From NCBI RefSeq assembly GCF_024648825.1, contig NZ_JANBBE010000001.1:1240001-1304000 (forward strand): DNA of 64,000 bases. The letters are read 5' to 3'. Source of the stretch: Lentzea californiensis. GTDB lineage: Bacteria; Actinomycetota; Actinomycetes; Mycobacteriales; Pseudonocardiaceae. Below, piece after piece: positions 1 through 8,210 of this stretch. Position numbers and translations under genes: made by a program. How positions within the stretch are numbered: the stretch's first letter is position 1; every line of letters starts with the position of its first letter. The notes under the pieces were generated by a model. That model searched no databases, was not told the DNA's origin, and worked only from the letters and a program-made list of their open reading frames with translations.

Positions 1-1
1 C

Positions 2-715
2 GTCGCGACGAAGCTCTCGACGGACGCCGCGCTGATGTTCATCGGCGGCTCGATCCTGGTCGCCGGAGTGCTGCTGTACTGGGCGAACCCGCCGATGATC
101 CACGAGGACGAGGTCAGCGACGGGCCGAAGCCCCGCGTGTTCGAGTGGATGCGCGGACGGATCGTCGGCGTGCTGGTCGTGTGCGCCGGGGCGACGGTGT
201 GCCTCACAGGCATGGAGGTCTCGGCGATCGCGTCGCTGGAGCACATCGGCAAGCAGAGCTGGCTCGGCGCGGTGTTCTTCGCGATGTGCGCGGCGTCGAT
301 CGTGGGCGGCCTGGTCTACGGCGGCGTGAAGAGGGTGCCGAGCGTGCTGGTGCTGCTCGTGCTGATGGCCGCTCTGGAGATCCCGGTGGGCCTGGGCGAT
401 GGCAACGTGCTGCTGCTGTGCCTGCTCCTCGTGCCGATGAACCTCATGTGCGCGCCGTTGATCGCGGCCTCCGGTGAACACATCAGCAGGCTCGCGCCGC
501 CCACCGCCCGCGGCCTGGCACTCGGCCTGCAGGGGTCGGCGTTCACCGTCGGCAACGCGATCGGCGCACCGATCGCCGGTGTCGCGATCGACCGCGGCGG
601 AGCACCGGCCGGGTTCGCGATCGTCGGCGTGATCGGACTGCTGGTCGCGGGCGTCGCCTGGCTGCTGTCGCGGCAGAACAAACCCGTTGCCAGCCAGGTG
701 ACGATGTCCTCGTGA
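2..715 (+). CDS. MFS transporter, C-terminal part (5' end outside window)
   Basis: The reading frame is open from the first bases of the window, so only about the last 237 residues are visible; the true start lies upstream. The visible part holds about six hydrophobic helices and aligns residue by residue with the C-terminal half of the next gene (shared SAIASLE and SWLG motifs, LALGLQGSAFT near the end). It is therefore a major facilitator exporter of the same subfamily. Its TGA stop overlaps the GTG start of the next gene by 4 bp, so the two are translationally coupled. The substrate cannot be read from the sequence. Confidence 0.9.
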   Translation, partial: VATKLSTDAALMFIGGSILVAGVLLYWANPPMIHEDEVSDGPKPRVFEWMRGRIVGVLVVCAGATVCLTGMEVSAIASLEHIGKQSWLGAVFFAMCAASIVGGLVYGGVKRVPSVLVLLVLMAALEIPVGLGDGNVLLLCLLLVPMNLMCAPLIAASGEHISRLAPPTARGLALGLQGSAFTVGNAIGAPIAGVAIDRGGAPAGFAIVGVIGLLVAGVAWLLSRQNKPVASQVTMSS

Positions 716-1887
716 ACCTCGCCCCGTTCAAGTCGGTCCTGGCGCTGCCGGGGGTTCGTCCCCTGATGCTGCTGATGCTGTTCGCCAGGATCCCCCCGAC
801 GGCGGCGGGCGTCACGGTCACGCTGCACGTCGTCACCACGCTCGACAAGGGCTACGCGGCGGCCGGCACGGTCGGCTTCGCGACCATGATCGGCCTCGGC
901 CTCGGGTCGCCGTTGATGGGCAAACTGGTCGACACCAAGGGTCTGCGGTTCGTGCTGGCACTGAGCCTGCTCGAAGGCGCCTTCTGGGTGACGGCGCCGC
1001 TGATGGACTACTACGTGCTGCTCGTGCTCGCGTTCGCCAACGGGCTCGTGGCCGTGCCGGTGATGTCGATCGGACGGCAGGCGCTCACCGCGATCGTGCC
1101 CGAACCGCAGCGCAGGCCCGCGTTCTCACTCGACTCGATCTCGGTCGAGCTGTCGTTCATGGTCGGGCCCGCCGCGGGTGTGCTGATCGCGACGAACTAC
1201 TCGACCGGGACGGCGCTGATCGTGATCGGCATCGCGATCCTGACCGCGAGCGCGGTGCTGTTCCTCGTGAACCCGGTGCTGCTGCACGAGGACGACGTGA
1301 CCGAGGGCCCGCCACCCCCGTTGCGGCAGTGGCTGCGCGGACCGATGATCGCGGCGTTGATCATCCCGTTCGGTGCCACGATGGTGCTGTCCGGCATGGA
1401 GATCTCGGCGATCGCCTCGCTGGAGCGCTCGGGTCAGCAGAGCTGGCTCGGCCTGGTCTTCGTGGTGATGTGCGCGGCGTCGGCCCTCGGCGGTCTCTTC
1501 TACGGCACCCTCAAACGGGTGCCGACCGGCGTGTTCCTGCTGGCGTGCATGGCCTTGCTGGAGATACCGGTCGGCCTCGGCGACGGCCACGTCTGGCTGC
1601 TGGCGCTCGCGTTGATCCCGATGAACCTCGCCTGCGCGCCGACGATCACGGCGTCGTCCGAGCTGATCGCCAAGAACGCGCCCCCCACGGCCCGCGGGCT
1701 CGCGCTGGGGCTGCAGGGTTCCGCCTTCACGTTCGGCGTCGCCGCCGGTCAGCCGCTCGCGGGGATCGCTGTCGATCACAGCGGCCCCCCGCTCGGCTTC
1801 GTCGTCGCCGGCGTGGCCGGGCTGCTGGTCGCCGGCGTCGGCTGGGTGTTGTCGCGCGAGCGTCAGGCGGTCTCCTCCACGTCCTGA
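712..1887 (+). CDS. MFS transporter
   Basis: Complete 391-residue major facilitator permease with about 12 predicted membrane helices, probably a drug or metabolite exporter. GTG start overlaps the upstream stop (GTGA), which fixes the start. The upstream gene is a close paralogue, so this is a tandem duplication; a third member of the same broad type lies on the other strand at 24.7-26.0 kb. The 3' end overlaps the convergent alpha/beta hydrolase by 25 bp, leaving no room for an intergenic terminator. Substrate unknown. Confidence 0.92.
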   Translation: MNLAPFKSVLALPGVRPLMLLMLFARIPPTAAGVTVTLHVVTTLDKGYAAAGTVGFATMIGLGLGSPLMGKLVDTKGLRFVLALSLLEGAFWVTAPLMDYYVLLVLAFANGLVAVPVMSIGRQALTAIVPEPQRRPAFSLDSISVELSFMVGPAAGVLIATNYSTGTALIVIGIAILTASAVLFLVNPVLLHEDDVTEGPPPPLRQWLRGPMIAALIIPFGATMVLSGMEISAIASLERSGQQSWLGLVFVVMCAASALGGLFYGTLKRVPTGVFLLACMALLEIPVGLGDGHVWLLALALIPMNLACAPTITASSELIAKNAPPTARGLALGLQGSAFTFGVAAGQPLAGIAVDHSGPPLGFVVAGVAGLLVAGVGWVLSRERQAVSSTS

Positions 1888-2915
1888 GCGGAGTTGGCCA
1901 GCGCGAAGCCGGTCCGGAGCGCACCGACGGCCTCGGACACGGCCTCGCGGAAGATCCCGCCGATGCCGAGCACGTTCGCGAAGCCGTGGAACAGGCCCTC
2001 GTGCCGGCGCAGCACGACCGGCACGCCCTCGGCGGCCAGGCGTTCCGCGAAGGCCTCGCCCTCGTCGCGCAACGGGTCGTAGCCCGCGGTCGCGATGTAG
2101 GTCGGCGGCAGGTTCGACAGGTCCTCGGCCAGCATGATCGACAGCCGCGGGTCGTGCCGGTCCTTGCCCTCGGCGGTGTACTGGTCGAGGAACCAGTCCA
2201 TCTTCTCGTCGGTCAGGAAGAACCCGTTGCCGAAGATGTCCCGCGACCGGCGGCGCACCGACGCGTCGACGCCGGGGTAGAGGAGCAGCAGGAACGCGAG
2301 GTCGACCTCGGCGCTGTGAGCCGTGACGGCGGCCAGGTTGCCGCCCGCGCTGTCACCGCCGAGAGCGATCCGCCTCGGGTCGATGCCCAGGTCCTCCGCC
2401 TTCGCGACGGCGTAGCGCAGCACCTCGGCGGCGTCGTCGGCCGCGGCCGGGAACGGGGCCTCCGGGGCGAGCCGGTAGTCGGCCGCGAGCACCCGGATGC
2501 CCGCCTCCCTCGCGAGGAAGCGGCAGAGGTTGTCGTGGCTCTCCAGGCTGCCGGTCACCCAGCCGCCACCGTGGTAGAAGATCAACAACGAGGAGCCTGC
2601 CGCGAGACCGTCCGGCGTGTAGAGACGCCCGGCGAACTCCCCGATCGTGAGGTCGCGCGACCCCACTCCGGTGATCTTCGGACCGGAGACGAGCTTCGAA
2701 CTCAACTCCAGGTCCAGTCGGCTCTCGGATGCTGTCCTCGTGCGCCACTCCGTCCCGGTCAGTTGCTGGAGCCTGAGCAGCAGCTGCGCCTCGGGGTGCA
2801 GGTCCTGGCCGTCCAGACGGATCGGGGCACCGGCGATGAGGCGGCGCACAGGGCCGGGAAGACCGAACGCGAAGCGCAGAGCACCGGCCATCACGGCCGC
2901 CTGGAAGTTCGACAT
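1863..2915 (-). CDS. alpha/beta hydrolase, hormone-sensitive lipase family
   Basis: 350 residues. The oxyanion motif HGGGW lies in the first half and the nucleophile elbow GDSAGG follows, the hallmark pair of the HSL (family IV) esterases. The C-terminal part holds a DPLRDEGE stretch with the acid residue and a GLFHGF stretch with the catalytic His. It probably hydrolyses short acyl esters in the cytoplasm; no signal peptide is seen. ATG start with no ribosome binding site but a TAACCT box seven bases upstream, so probably leaderless. Its promoter overlaps a 12-bp palindrome shared with the divergent FMN reductase. Confidence 0.92.
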   Translation of the reverse strand: MSNFQAAVMAGALRFAFGLPGPVRRLIAGAPIRLDGQDLHPEAQLLLRLQQLTGTEWRTRTASESRLDLELSSKLVSGPKITGVGSRDLTIGEFAGRLYTPDGLAAGSSLLIFYHGGGWVTGSLESHDNLCRFLAREAGIRVLAADYRLAPEAPFPAAADDAAEVLRYAVAKAEDLGIDPRRIALGGDSAGGNLAAVTAHSAEVDLAFLLLLYPGVDASVRRRSRDIFGNGFFLTDEKMDWFLDQYTAEGKDRHDPRLSIMLAEDLSNLPPTYIATAGYDPLRDEGEAFAERLAAEGVPVVLRRHEGLFHGFANVLGIGGIFREAVSEAVGALRTGFALANSAQDVEETA

Positions 2916-2922
2916 GTGGTGC

Positions 2923-2938
2923 AGGTTACTCGCGAGTA
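2923..2938. promoter_or_regulatory. Palindrome overlapping the -10 of the hydrolase promoter
   Basis: A perfect 12-bp palindrome TACTCGCGAGTA (2927-2938) overlaps the minus-strand -10-like box TAACCT (2928-2923), which sits 7 bases from the hydrolase ATG. It lies in the divergent gap between the hydrolase and the FMN reductase and looks like an operator. The regulator is not identifiable here. Confidence 0.5.
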
Positions 2939-2980
2939 GTGCTGGATCTCCAGGTAGCTGGAGGTGGAAGGATCGTTGTC

Positions 2981-3553
2981 ATGACGGTGACGGTGGTGGG
3001 CATCGGCGGCTCGATCAGGTCCGACTCGCAGTCCGAACGGGCATTGCGGGTGGCTCTGGAGGGCGCTCGTGAGCTCGGTGCGCGGACGATCCAGTACAGC
3101 GGCCCCGAGCTGGTGCTCCCGTTCTACGACCCGTCGGTACCGGACCGCACGGACGTAGCCCTCCGGATGGTCGAGGACCTGCGCCGCTGCGACGGCGTGA
3201 TCGTCGTGTCACCCGGCTACCACGGCACCGTGTCCGGCCTGGTCAAGAACGCCCTCGACTACATCGAGGACCTGCGCGACGACGACCGCCCGTACCTCGA
3301 CGGCCGCGCGGTAGGCACCATCACCGCCGCCTACGGCTGGCAGGCCGCGGTGAACACGCTCGCGGCCGTTCGCTCGATCGTGCACGCCCTGCGCGGCTGG
3401 CCGACCCCGCTGGGCTCCGCGATCAACTCAGCCCAGGTCAAGTTCGACGGCGACGGCGCCTGCTCGGACGCCGACGTCGACCGCAACCTGCGGATGATCG
3501 GCCGTCAGGTGGCCGAGTTCGCGCTGCGCCGTCCCATCTCCGACGTGAACTGA
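2981..3553 (+). CDS. NADPH-dependent FMN reductase family protein
   Basis: 190 residues when started at ATG 2981, which follows a GGAGGTGGAAGGA ribosome binding site. An upstream in-frame start at 2939 would add a poorly conserved stretch and precedes the binding site. The N-terminus VVGIGGSIRSDS is the flavodoxin-fold phosphate loop; the central SPGYHGTVSGLVKNALDY is the family signature for FMN binding and dimer contact. It reduces flavins or quinones with NAD(P)H in the cytosol. Divergent from the hydrolase. Confidence 0.9.
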   Translation: MTVTVVGIGGSIRSDSQSERALRVALEGARELGARTIQYSGPELVLPFYDPSVPDRTDVALRMVEDLRRCDGVIVVSPGYHGTVSGLVKNALDYIEDLRDDDRPYLDGRAVGTITAAYGWQAAVNTLAAVRSIVHALRGWPTPLGSAINSAQVKFDGDGACSDADVDRNLRMIGRQVAEFALRRPISDVN

Positions 3554-3558
3554 GTCAC
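3545..3558. promoter_or_regulatory. Crp-like box upstream of ohr
   Basis: GTGA-N6-TCAC, the core of Crp/GlxR operators, spans the stop codon of the FMN reductase gene about 80 bases before ohr. A Crp-type regulator is encoded at 26.6 kb. A short motif, so weak on its own. Confidence 0.3.
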
Positions 3559-3634
3559 CACCGGGCATTTAAGTCGCGCACGATGCGTTCTCCCTCAGTG
3601 AAAGGCTTTGAACACTGACTCAAGGGAGAGCGGA

Positions 3635-4057
3635 ATGGAAGCGCTGTACACGGCTGAGGCGACTGCTTACGGCGAAGGCCGCAACGGCGAGGTTCGCTCC
3701 TCCGACGGTGTGATCGACGAGGTGCTGTCGGTCCCGAAGGAGATGGGCGGCCCCGGCGGTGACGCGACCAACCCCGAGCAGCTCTTCGCAGCCGGTTACT
3801 CGGCGTGCTTCAACTCCGCCATCGCAGCAGTCGCGCGCGCAGGGAAGATTCAGGTCGCTTCTTCTGAGGTAACCGCCAAAGTGGGGATCGGCTCCAACGG
3901 CACCGGTGGCTTCCAACTGGCCGTCGAACTCGCGGTGAAGATCCCCGGACTCGACCAGGCGGTCGCGGAAAAGCTCGTCGAGCAGGCCCACCAGGTCTGC
4001 CCGTACTCGAACGCGACGCGCGGCAACATCGAGGTGGCGCTCACCGTCACCGTCTAG
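3635..4057 (+). CDS. ohr: organic hydroperoxide resistance protein (Ohr/OsmC)
   Basis: 140 residues, the usual length of Ohr. Both redox-active cysteines of the family are present: SACF in the first half and QVCPYSNATRGN near the C-terminus. Ohr reduces organic peroxides using lipoylated or dithiol partners. ATG 3635 is chosen because AAGGGAGAG lies just upstream; an in-frame ATG at 3608 precedes this site. Followed after 15 bases by dps, giving an oxidative-stress pair. No MarR-type OhrR lies next to it. Confidence 0.93.
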   Translation: MEALYTAEATAYGEGRNGEVRSSDGVIDEVLSVPKEMGGPGGDATNPEQLFAAGYSACFNSAIAAVARAGKIQVASSEVTAKVGIGSNGTGGFQLAVELAVKIPGLDQAVAEKLVEQAHQVCPYSNATRGNIEVALTVTV

Positions 4058-4072
4058 GAGGCGCGTTTCACC

Positions 4073-4549
4073 ATGGCCAAGAACCCGATCACCAGCCCGC
4101 TCGCTGACGCCGACCGCGACGCCGTCGGAGCCATTCTGCAGGCGACCCTGGTCGACCTCGTCGACCTCTCCCTGATCGGGAAGCAGGCGCACTGGAACGT
4201 GATCGGCAAGAACTTCCGCAGCGTCCACCTCCAGCTCGACGAACTGGTCGTCCTCGCCCGCAACGCGGCCGACCAGGTAGCCGAACGAGCGGCCGCTCTC
4301 GGCGTCACGCCGAACGGCACGGCGAAGACCGTCGCCGCGTCGTCCGGCGTGTCCGAGATCGAGACCGGCTGGCTGAAGGAGGAGCAGGTCGTCACGTCGA
4401 TCACGGCTTCGCTGGCGTCACTGATCACCCGCATGCGCTCCCGCATCGACGAGACCGACAAGCCCGACCTCGTCACCCAGGACCTGCTGATCGGCATCAC
4501 GCAGGAACTGGAGCAGGCGCACTGGATGTGGCAGGCCCAGGCGGCCTAG
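4073..4549 (+). CDS. dps: Dps family DNA-binding ferritin-like protein
   Basis: 158 residues, typical length. The N-terminal ferroxidase motif KQAHWNVIGKNF followed by LQLDEL is the Dps signature: the His and the acidic residues form the intersubunit iron site. Dps dodecamers bind DNA and oxidise ferrous iron with peroxide, protecting the chromosome. AGGAGG overlaps the end of ohr, so the two genes form an operon with a common role in peroxide defence. Confidence 0.94.
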   Translation: MAKNPITSPLADADRDAVGAILQATLVDLVDLSLIGKQAHWNVIGKNFRSVHLQLDELVVLARNAADQVAERAAALGVTPNGTAKTVAASSGVSEIETGWLKEEQVVTSITASLASLITRMRSRIDETDKPDLVTQDLLIGITQELEQAHWMWQAQAA

Positions 4550-4554
4550 CCCGC

Positions 4555-4626
4555 CAGCTCGGCATCAGCCGAGCCTGTCAGCTCGACATCAGCTGAGCGT
4601 GTCAGCTCGACATCAGCCGACGGATG
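4555..4626. repeat. 24-bp tandem repeat, three copies, with hairpin
   Basis: Three imperfect copies with a 24-bp period (starting at 4555, 4579 and 4603) built around CAGCTCGACATCAGC. The first copy forms a perfect 7-bp hairpin (4557-4563 with 4568-4574). The block lies between convergent dps and the DUF4872 gene and probably serves as their terminator; the last copy contains the stop codon of the DUF4872 gene. Confidence 0.8.
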
Positions 4627-5555
4627 GCCCGTTCCTCGATGGAACGGGCCTCGTCCACTTTCCGGGCCAGTTCGTCGTAGTCGCCACCCCCGGCGATCTC
4701 CGACCAGAGCCTGCCGGACTCCTGGAACTCCTGCGCCCCAGGAAGCCCGGCCTCCGCCAGGAACTCCGCGTACAGCGGTCGCGTCGCCCCCGGCGCCGTG
4801 TACTCGACCTCCAGGCAGTCGTGCAGCCGCTGCTGCGGCAACGCGGGATCGCCGGCCCAGCGCTGAGCCCAGCCCTTCTTCCCCTTGTCGCGCAACTGCT
4901 CCGCGAACTTGCCCATCCCGGAGAAGCCGAAGTTCACGTCGAAGTTGTTGCCCAGCACCGGCCCGGTCAGGTGCTCGCACGTCATCCGCACGGCCGCGGC
5001 GACGTCCGGCTCACCCCGGCCCTCACCGATGCTGATCATCTCGTGCTTGCCCTGCCCCCAGCTCGCCATGAACTCGGCGAGCGGCTGCTGGTGCGTGCCG
5101 TGGTTGTGCACGGTGACGGTGTCACCATCCGTGCCCAGCACCCCGGCCGGGTGCTTCTCCTTGCCCAGCAAGCAGATCACCGGCCCGTCAGCCGACCGCA
5201 ACTGCTGCTCGGCCTTGCGTGCGGAGGTGGTGCTGGTGACCTCATGCGCGATGCCGGCATGCATGAGCGCGGTAGGGATGAACGGCGCGGGATGGTGCCG
5301 CGCGACGATCGTCATCGTGGGCGCGTGCCCCTTGTACTCGAACACGAAGTACATGAACCCGATCCCACCCGCGAGCCCGGCCAGCATCGCCTCGGACCAC
5401 TCGTCGTCGAGCACCTCCCGCAGCAACCAGGAGTCGTGCATCTGCCCGGTGGGCCGCGCGTCTTTCAGCACGTGCCTGCGGGCGGTGGTGTAGGACTCGC
5501 CGGTGCGCTCCATCCGGGCGCGAACCAGGCGCTTGAACGACTTCTGCTCGGTCAT
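4602..5555 (-). CDS. BtrH N-terminal/DUF4872-like protein
   Basis: 317 residues from ATG 5555, which has GAGAGG eight bases upstream; a GTG/ATG extension to 5579 is less likely. Residues 1-40 carry a basic motif (FKRLVRARMERTGESYTTAR) common to several actinobacterial families. Then MHDSWLLREVL...SEAMLAGLAGGIGFMY aligns with the BtrH N-terminal fold (usual HCES...LRNLL...SE...GLGGGLGF), and the C-terminal half resembles DUF4872. BtrH itself is an acyltransferase of butirosin biosynthesis. Here the Cys of the HCE motif is replaced by His, so the same chemistry is doubtful. No biosynthetic cluster surrounds it. Function unknown. Confidence 0.75.
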   Translation of the reverse strand: MTEQKSFKRLVRARMERTGESYTTARRHVLKDARPTGQMHDSWLLREVLDDEWSEAMLAGLAGGIGFMYFVFEYKGHAPTMTIVARHHPAPFIPTALMHAGIAHEVTSTTSARKAEQQLRSADGPVICLLGKEKHPAGVLGTDGDTVTVHNHGTHQQPLAEFMASWGQGKHEMISIGEGRGEPDVAAAVRMTCEHLTGPVLGNNFDVNFGFSGMGKFAEQLRDKGKKGWAQRWAGDPALPQQRLHDCLEVEYTAPGATRPLYAEFLAEAGLPGAQEFQESGRLWSEIAGGGDYDELARKVDEARSIEERAIRRLMSS

Positions 5556-5740
5556 GGCGTGCCTCTCGCGGACGCGCAACAGCCGTTCCCCACGCCTGGC
5601 TCTGCTCGTCCGGACTCAGCTCGCGGTGCACACGACAGACACGGCCGACCGGCGCCGGGAGGACAGGAGTCCCCTTTGCCTCCGCGACGCCGGTCAGCGT
5701 GGGTGACCGATCAGGAGGTGAGGCGCTCGGCGGCGCCGTC

Positions 5741-5926
5741 ACCCATCCTACGGCGCGACGAGCTGTTGTTCTGCTCGGCGAGCTGCTGCACGGCGCGGCG
5801 GGCTGTTGTGCGGCGCGGCGGGCTGTTGTGCGGCGCGGCGGGCTGTTGTGCGGCGCGGCGGGCTGTTGTGCGGCGAGACGAGTCGCTGCACGGCGCGACG
5901 AGCTGTTGTACAGCGCGGCGATCTGT
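5741..5926. repeat. 20-bp tandem repeat (minisatellite), about nine units
   Basis: Unit GGCTGTTGTGCGGCGCGGCG. Units from 5801 to 5860 are identical; flanking units at 5741-5800 and 5861-5920 diverge stepwise. The period is not a multiple of three, so all frames are open without being coding. It lies upstream of the DUF4872 gene. Confidence 0.9.
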
Positions 5927-6017
5927 CCACCTTGGCACCGTGGCCGGCCGCCGTGCCCACCGCTCCCCGCGCGATTCCTCATGACGCAACGCGCGATCCC
6001 CGGATTTGGTTCCCGCT

Positions 6018-6079
6018 CTGTCCACAGGCTACCGAAGTTCGGATAACCGCAGGTCAACCGCACGGCAGCCTGTGGACAA
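6018..6079. repeat. 12-bp inverted repeat with DnaA-box-like ends
   Basis: TGTCCACAGGCT (6019-6030) and its exact complement AGCCTGTGGACA (6067-6078) are separated by 36 bases. The left end reads CTGTCCACA and the right end, on the minus strand, TTGTCCACA, which equals the actinobacterial DnaA box consensus. It may bind DnaA or form a cruciform. Confidence 0.6.
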
Positions 6080-6090
6080 CTCGCGATCAT

Positions 6091-6172
6091 GAACTACCGG
6101 CGACGAATCACCGGACGAACTACCGGCGACGAACTACCGGCAACGAACCACCGGCGACCAGCTACCGCAGCC
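6091..6172. repeat. 14-bp tandem repeat, about six units
   Basis: Unit GAACTACCGGCGAC, with copies at 6091, 6105 (12 bp), 6117, 6131, 6145 and 6159, increasingly diverged. It ends 19 bases before the stop codon of the convergent-side S9 peptidase gene. Confidence 0.85.
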
Positions 6173-6190
6173 ATCAACCCGGCCGCGAAA

Positions 6191-8005
6191 CTACTTCGCC
6201 GCCAGGTGGCGCCGCGCGAAGTCCACCTCGGCCGCCGTCTGCCGGATCGTCTCGGCGACGACCAGCGAGCCGTGGCCCGCGTCGTAGCGGTACATCTCGT
6301 AGGTGTGGCCGCGGGCCGCGAGGGCGTCGAGGTAGTTGTCGATCTGCCGGATCGGGCAGCGAGGGTCGTTCTCGCCGGCGAGGATCAGCACCGGCGCGGT
6401 GACCTGGTCGACGTACGTGAGTGGCGAGCACTCCTTGTATAGCTCGGGCAGCTCCTCCGGGGAGCCACCGAACAGGGCGCGGTCGAAGGCGCGCAGCGGT
6501 TCCATCTCGTCCTCGTAGGCGGCGAGGTAGTCCGCTACGGGGACGCCCGCGACGCCGACTGCCCAGCGGTCCGGCTGGGTGCCGATGCCGAGCAGGGTCA
6601 GGTAGCCGCCCCACGAGGCGCCGTTGAGCACCGACTTCTCAGGGTCGGTGAGGCCCGACTCGACCGCCCAGTCGTGGACGGCGGCGATGTCCTCGAGTTC
6701 GGTGATGCCCGGCCTGCCCTCGATGGCGTCGCGCCACTTCGAGCCGTAGCCGCTGGAGCCGCGGTAGTTCACGTGCACGGTGGCGAAGCCCGCGTCGAGC
6801 CAGACCGCGCGGTAGGCGGAAAAGCGGTCCTCGTCGGAGGAGTGCGGGCCGCCGTGGATCAGGAAGACGGTCGGGAACGGGCCCTCGCCCTCGGGCTTCG
6901 AGACGAGCGCGTGCACGTCGCCGACGAAGACGTCTTCCAGCTTGTGCGACGTCGCGGGCTTGGCGCCGACTGGTTCGACCAGCACGCGTTCGGTGCCGTC
7001 GGTGGCCAGCGCGCGGATGACCGTTGACTTCTCGGCGGACGACCACGAGTACTCGATCGTGCCGTCCGGCCGCACGCCCGCCGAGCCGATCACGCCCGGT
7101 GCGGTGTCCAGAGTGGACAGCTCGCCGGTCGCGAGGTCGTAGCGGTGCACGGTGTTGCGGGCGTGGTGCGTGTGCACGACCAGCAGCGCGGACGCGTCCG
7201 GGTACCAGTCCGCGGCGACCTCGCCCGGCAGGTCGAGGACGATCTCCTGCTCGGTGCCGGCGGCGACGTCCCAGATCAGCAGCTCCTCGCGGCCGCGGCG
7301 CTCGTGCAGCACCAGCAGTCGCTGGTCGCCGCGCACCGGGCTGAACGAGATGGCGTCGAGGCCCTTGCCCTTGCCGTCCCACTTCTCGGCGATCGTCTCG
7401 CCGTTCTCCGCGTTGAGCGCGCGCAGCGCCATGTGCCGGTTGTCGCCGTGCTCGGAGTGCGCGATCACGACGATCGACTCGTCCTTGGCCAGCGCGGTGA
7501 CGCCGGCGTCGTTGACGTGCTGGTAGATCACCTCGCTGCGGCCGTCGCGCGTCAGCCAGACCGTGGTGCCGTCGTCCGTCGACGCGGCCACGGCCGTGAC
7601 GGTGCGGCCGATCTCCAGACCCGCCGGGTAGCCGGCCGTCACGTCCGCGACCGCGGGCTCGGCCTTGCTGCCGTCGGCCTTGAACGGCTCGCGGACCCAG
7701 ACGCCGAACTCGTCGCCGTCGTGGTCGTCGAACCACCAGATCTCGGTGCCGTCCGGGTTCAGCGTGGCGTGCGACGTGCCGTTCGGGCGGTCGGTGACCT
7801 TGCGGTGCTCGTCCGTCGCGCGGTCCCAGGCGTAGATCTCCCACACGCCACTGGCGTTGGAGACGTACAGGGTGCGGTCCGGAGCGTCGTCGGCCCAGCC
7901 GGGCAGGCTCATCCGGGGAGCGGTGAACCGCTCACGCCACCGGGTCTCGGCGGCCGGGTCCTCGAAGAGCTGTTCCGGGATGTCGGGAGAAGGGTGCGTG
8001 GTCAC
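6191..8005 (-). CDS. S9 family peptidase (prolyl oligopeptidase/acylaminoacyl-peptidase type)
   Basis: 604 residues: an N-terminal beta-propeller of WD40/TolB-like blades (about 1-340) and a C-terminal alpha/beta hydrolase domain. The triad is visible as Ser464 in GASWGGY, Asp547 in GENDPRCP and His578 in DAGHGSL. These enzymes cleave short peptides after the propeller has filtered the substrate; no signal peptide is seen, so it is cytosolic. It is transcribed away from the GAF gene across a 217-base divergent gap. Confidence 0.93.
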   Translation of the reverse strand: MTTHPSPDIPEQLFEDPAAETRWRERFTAPRMSLPGWADDAPDRTLYVSNASGVWEIYAWDRATDEHRKVTDRPNGTSHATLNPDGTEIWWFDDHDGDEFGVWVREPFKADGSKAEPAVADVTAGYPAGLEIGRTVTAVAASTDDGTTVWLTRDGRSEVIYQHVNDAGVTALAKDESIVVIAHSEHGDNRHMALRALNAENGETIAEKWDGKGKGLDAISFSPVRGDQRLLVLHERRGREELLIWDVAAGTEQEIVLDLPGEVAADWYPDASALLVVHTHHARNTVHRYDLATGELSTLDTAPGVIGSAGVRPDGTIEYSWSSAEKSTVIRALATDGTERVLVEPVGAKPATSHKLEDVFVGDVHALVSKPEGEGPFPTVFLIHGGPHSSDEDRFSAYRAVWLDAGFATVHVNYRGSSGYGSKWRDAIEGRPGITELEDIAAVHDWAVESGLTDPEKSVLNGASWGGYLTLLGIGTQPDRWAVGVAGVPVADYLAAYEDEMEPLRAFDRALFGGSPEELPELYKECSPLTYVDQVTAPVLILAGENDPRCPIRQIDNYLDALAARGHTYEMYRYDAGHGSLVVAETIRQTAAEVDFARRHLAAK

Positions 8006-8210
8006 GGTTCAACACTAGAGTCAGAGGCCGCTTCCGGGGGATGGCAGACGACACGACCGCCGAAGTGGGGCCGTCACCACACCGCCCGGTCGCCGCAGCG
8101 GTGAATTGTCGCGAAGCACCGGCAATCTTCGTCACAAGGTCACATGCCGCGAACTGCCGCTGATCAGTTGAATCGGATCAGGAAATCTAGGTGCGCGGTT
8201 CCGCGGGAGT

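Larger units (their letters stand above)
5580..6190. other. Gene-free repeat-rich stretch
   Basis: No convincing gene is seen. It holds a 20-bp minisatellite, an inverted repeat with DnaA-box-like ends and a 14-bp tandem repeat, listed separately. Long open frames over it only reflect the repeats. Confidence 0.7.

Noticed and set aside
1329-2939. 536-residue frame across the MFS and hydrolase genes
   Set aside because: Antisense and out-of-frame shadow of two well-supported genes; typical of high-GC DNA.
5741-5926. CRISPR array
   Set aside because: The units are contiguous without unique spacers and no cas genes are present; it is a minisatellite.
5699-6402. Several open frames over the 20-bp repeat on both strands
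   Set aside because: All frames are open because of the GC-rich repeat; the translations are repeat artefacts such as CGAAGCCAARR.
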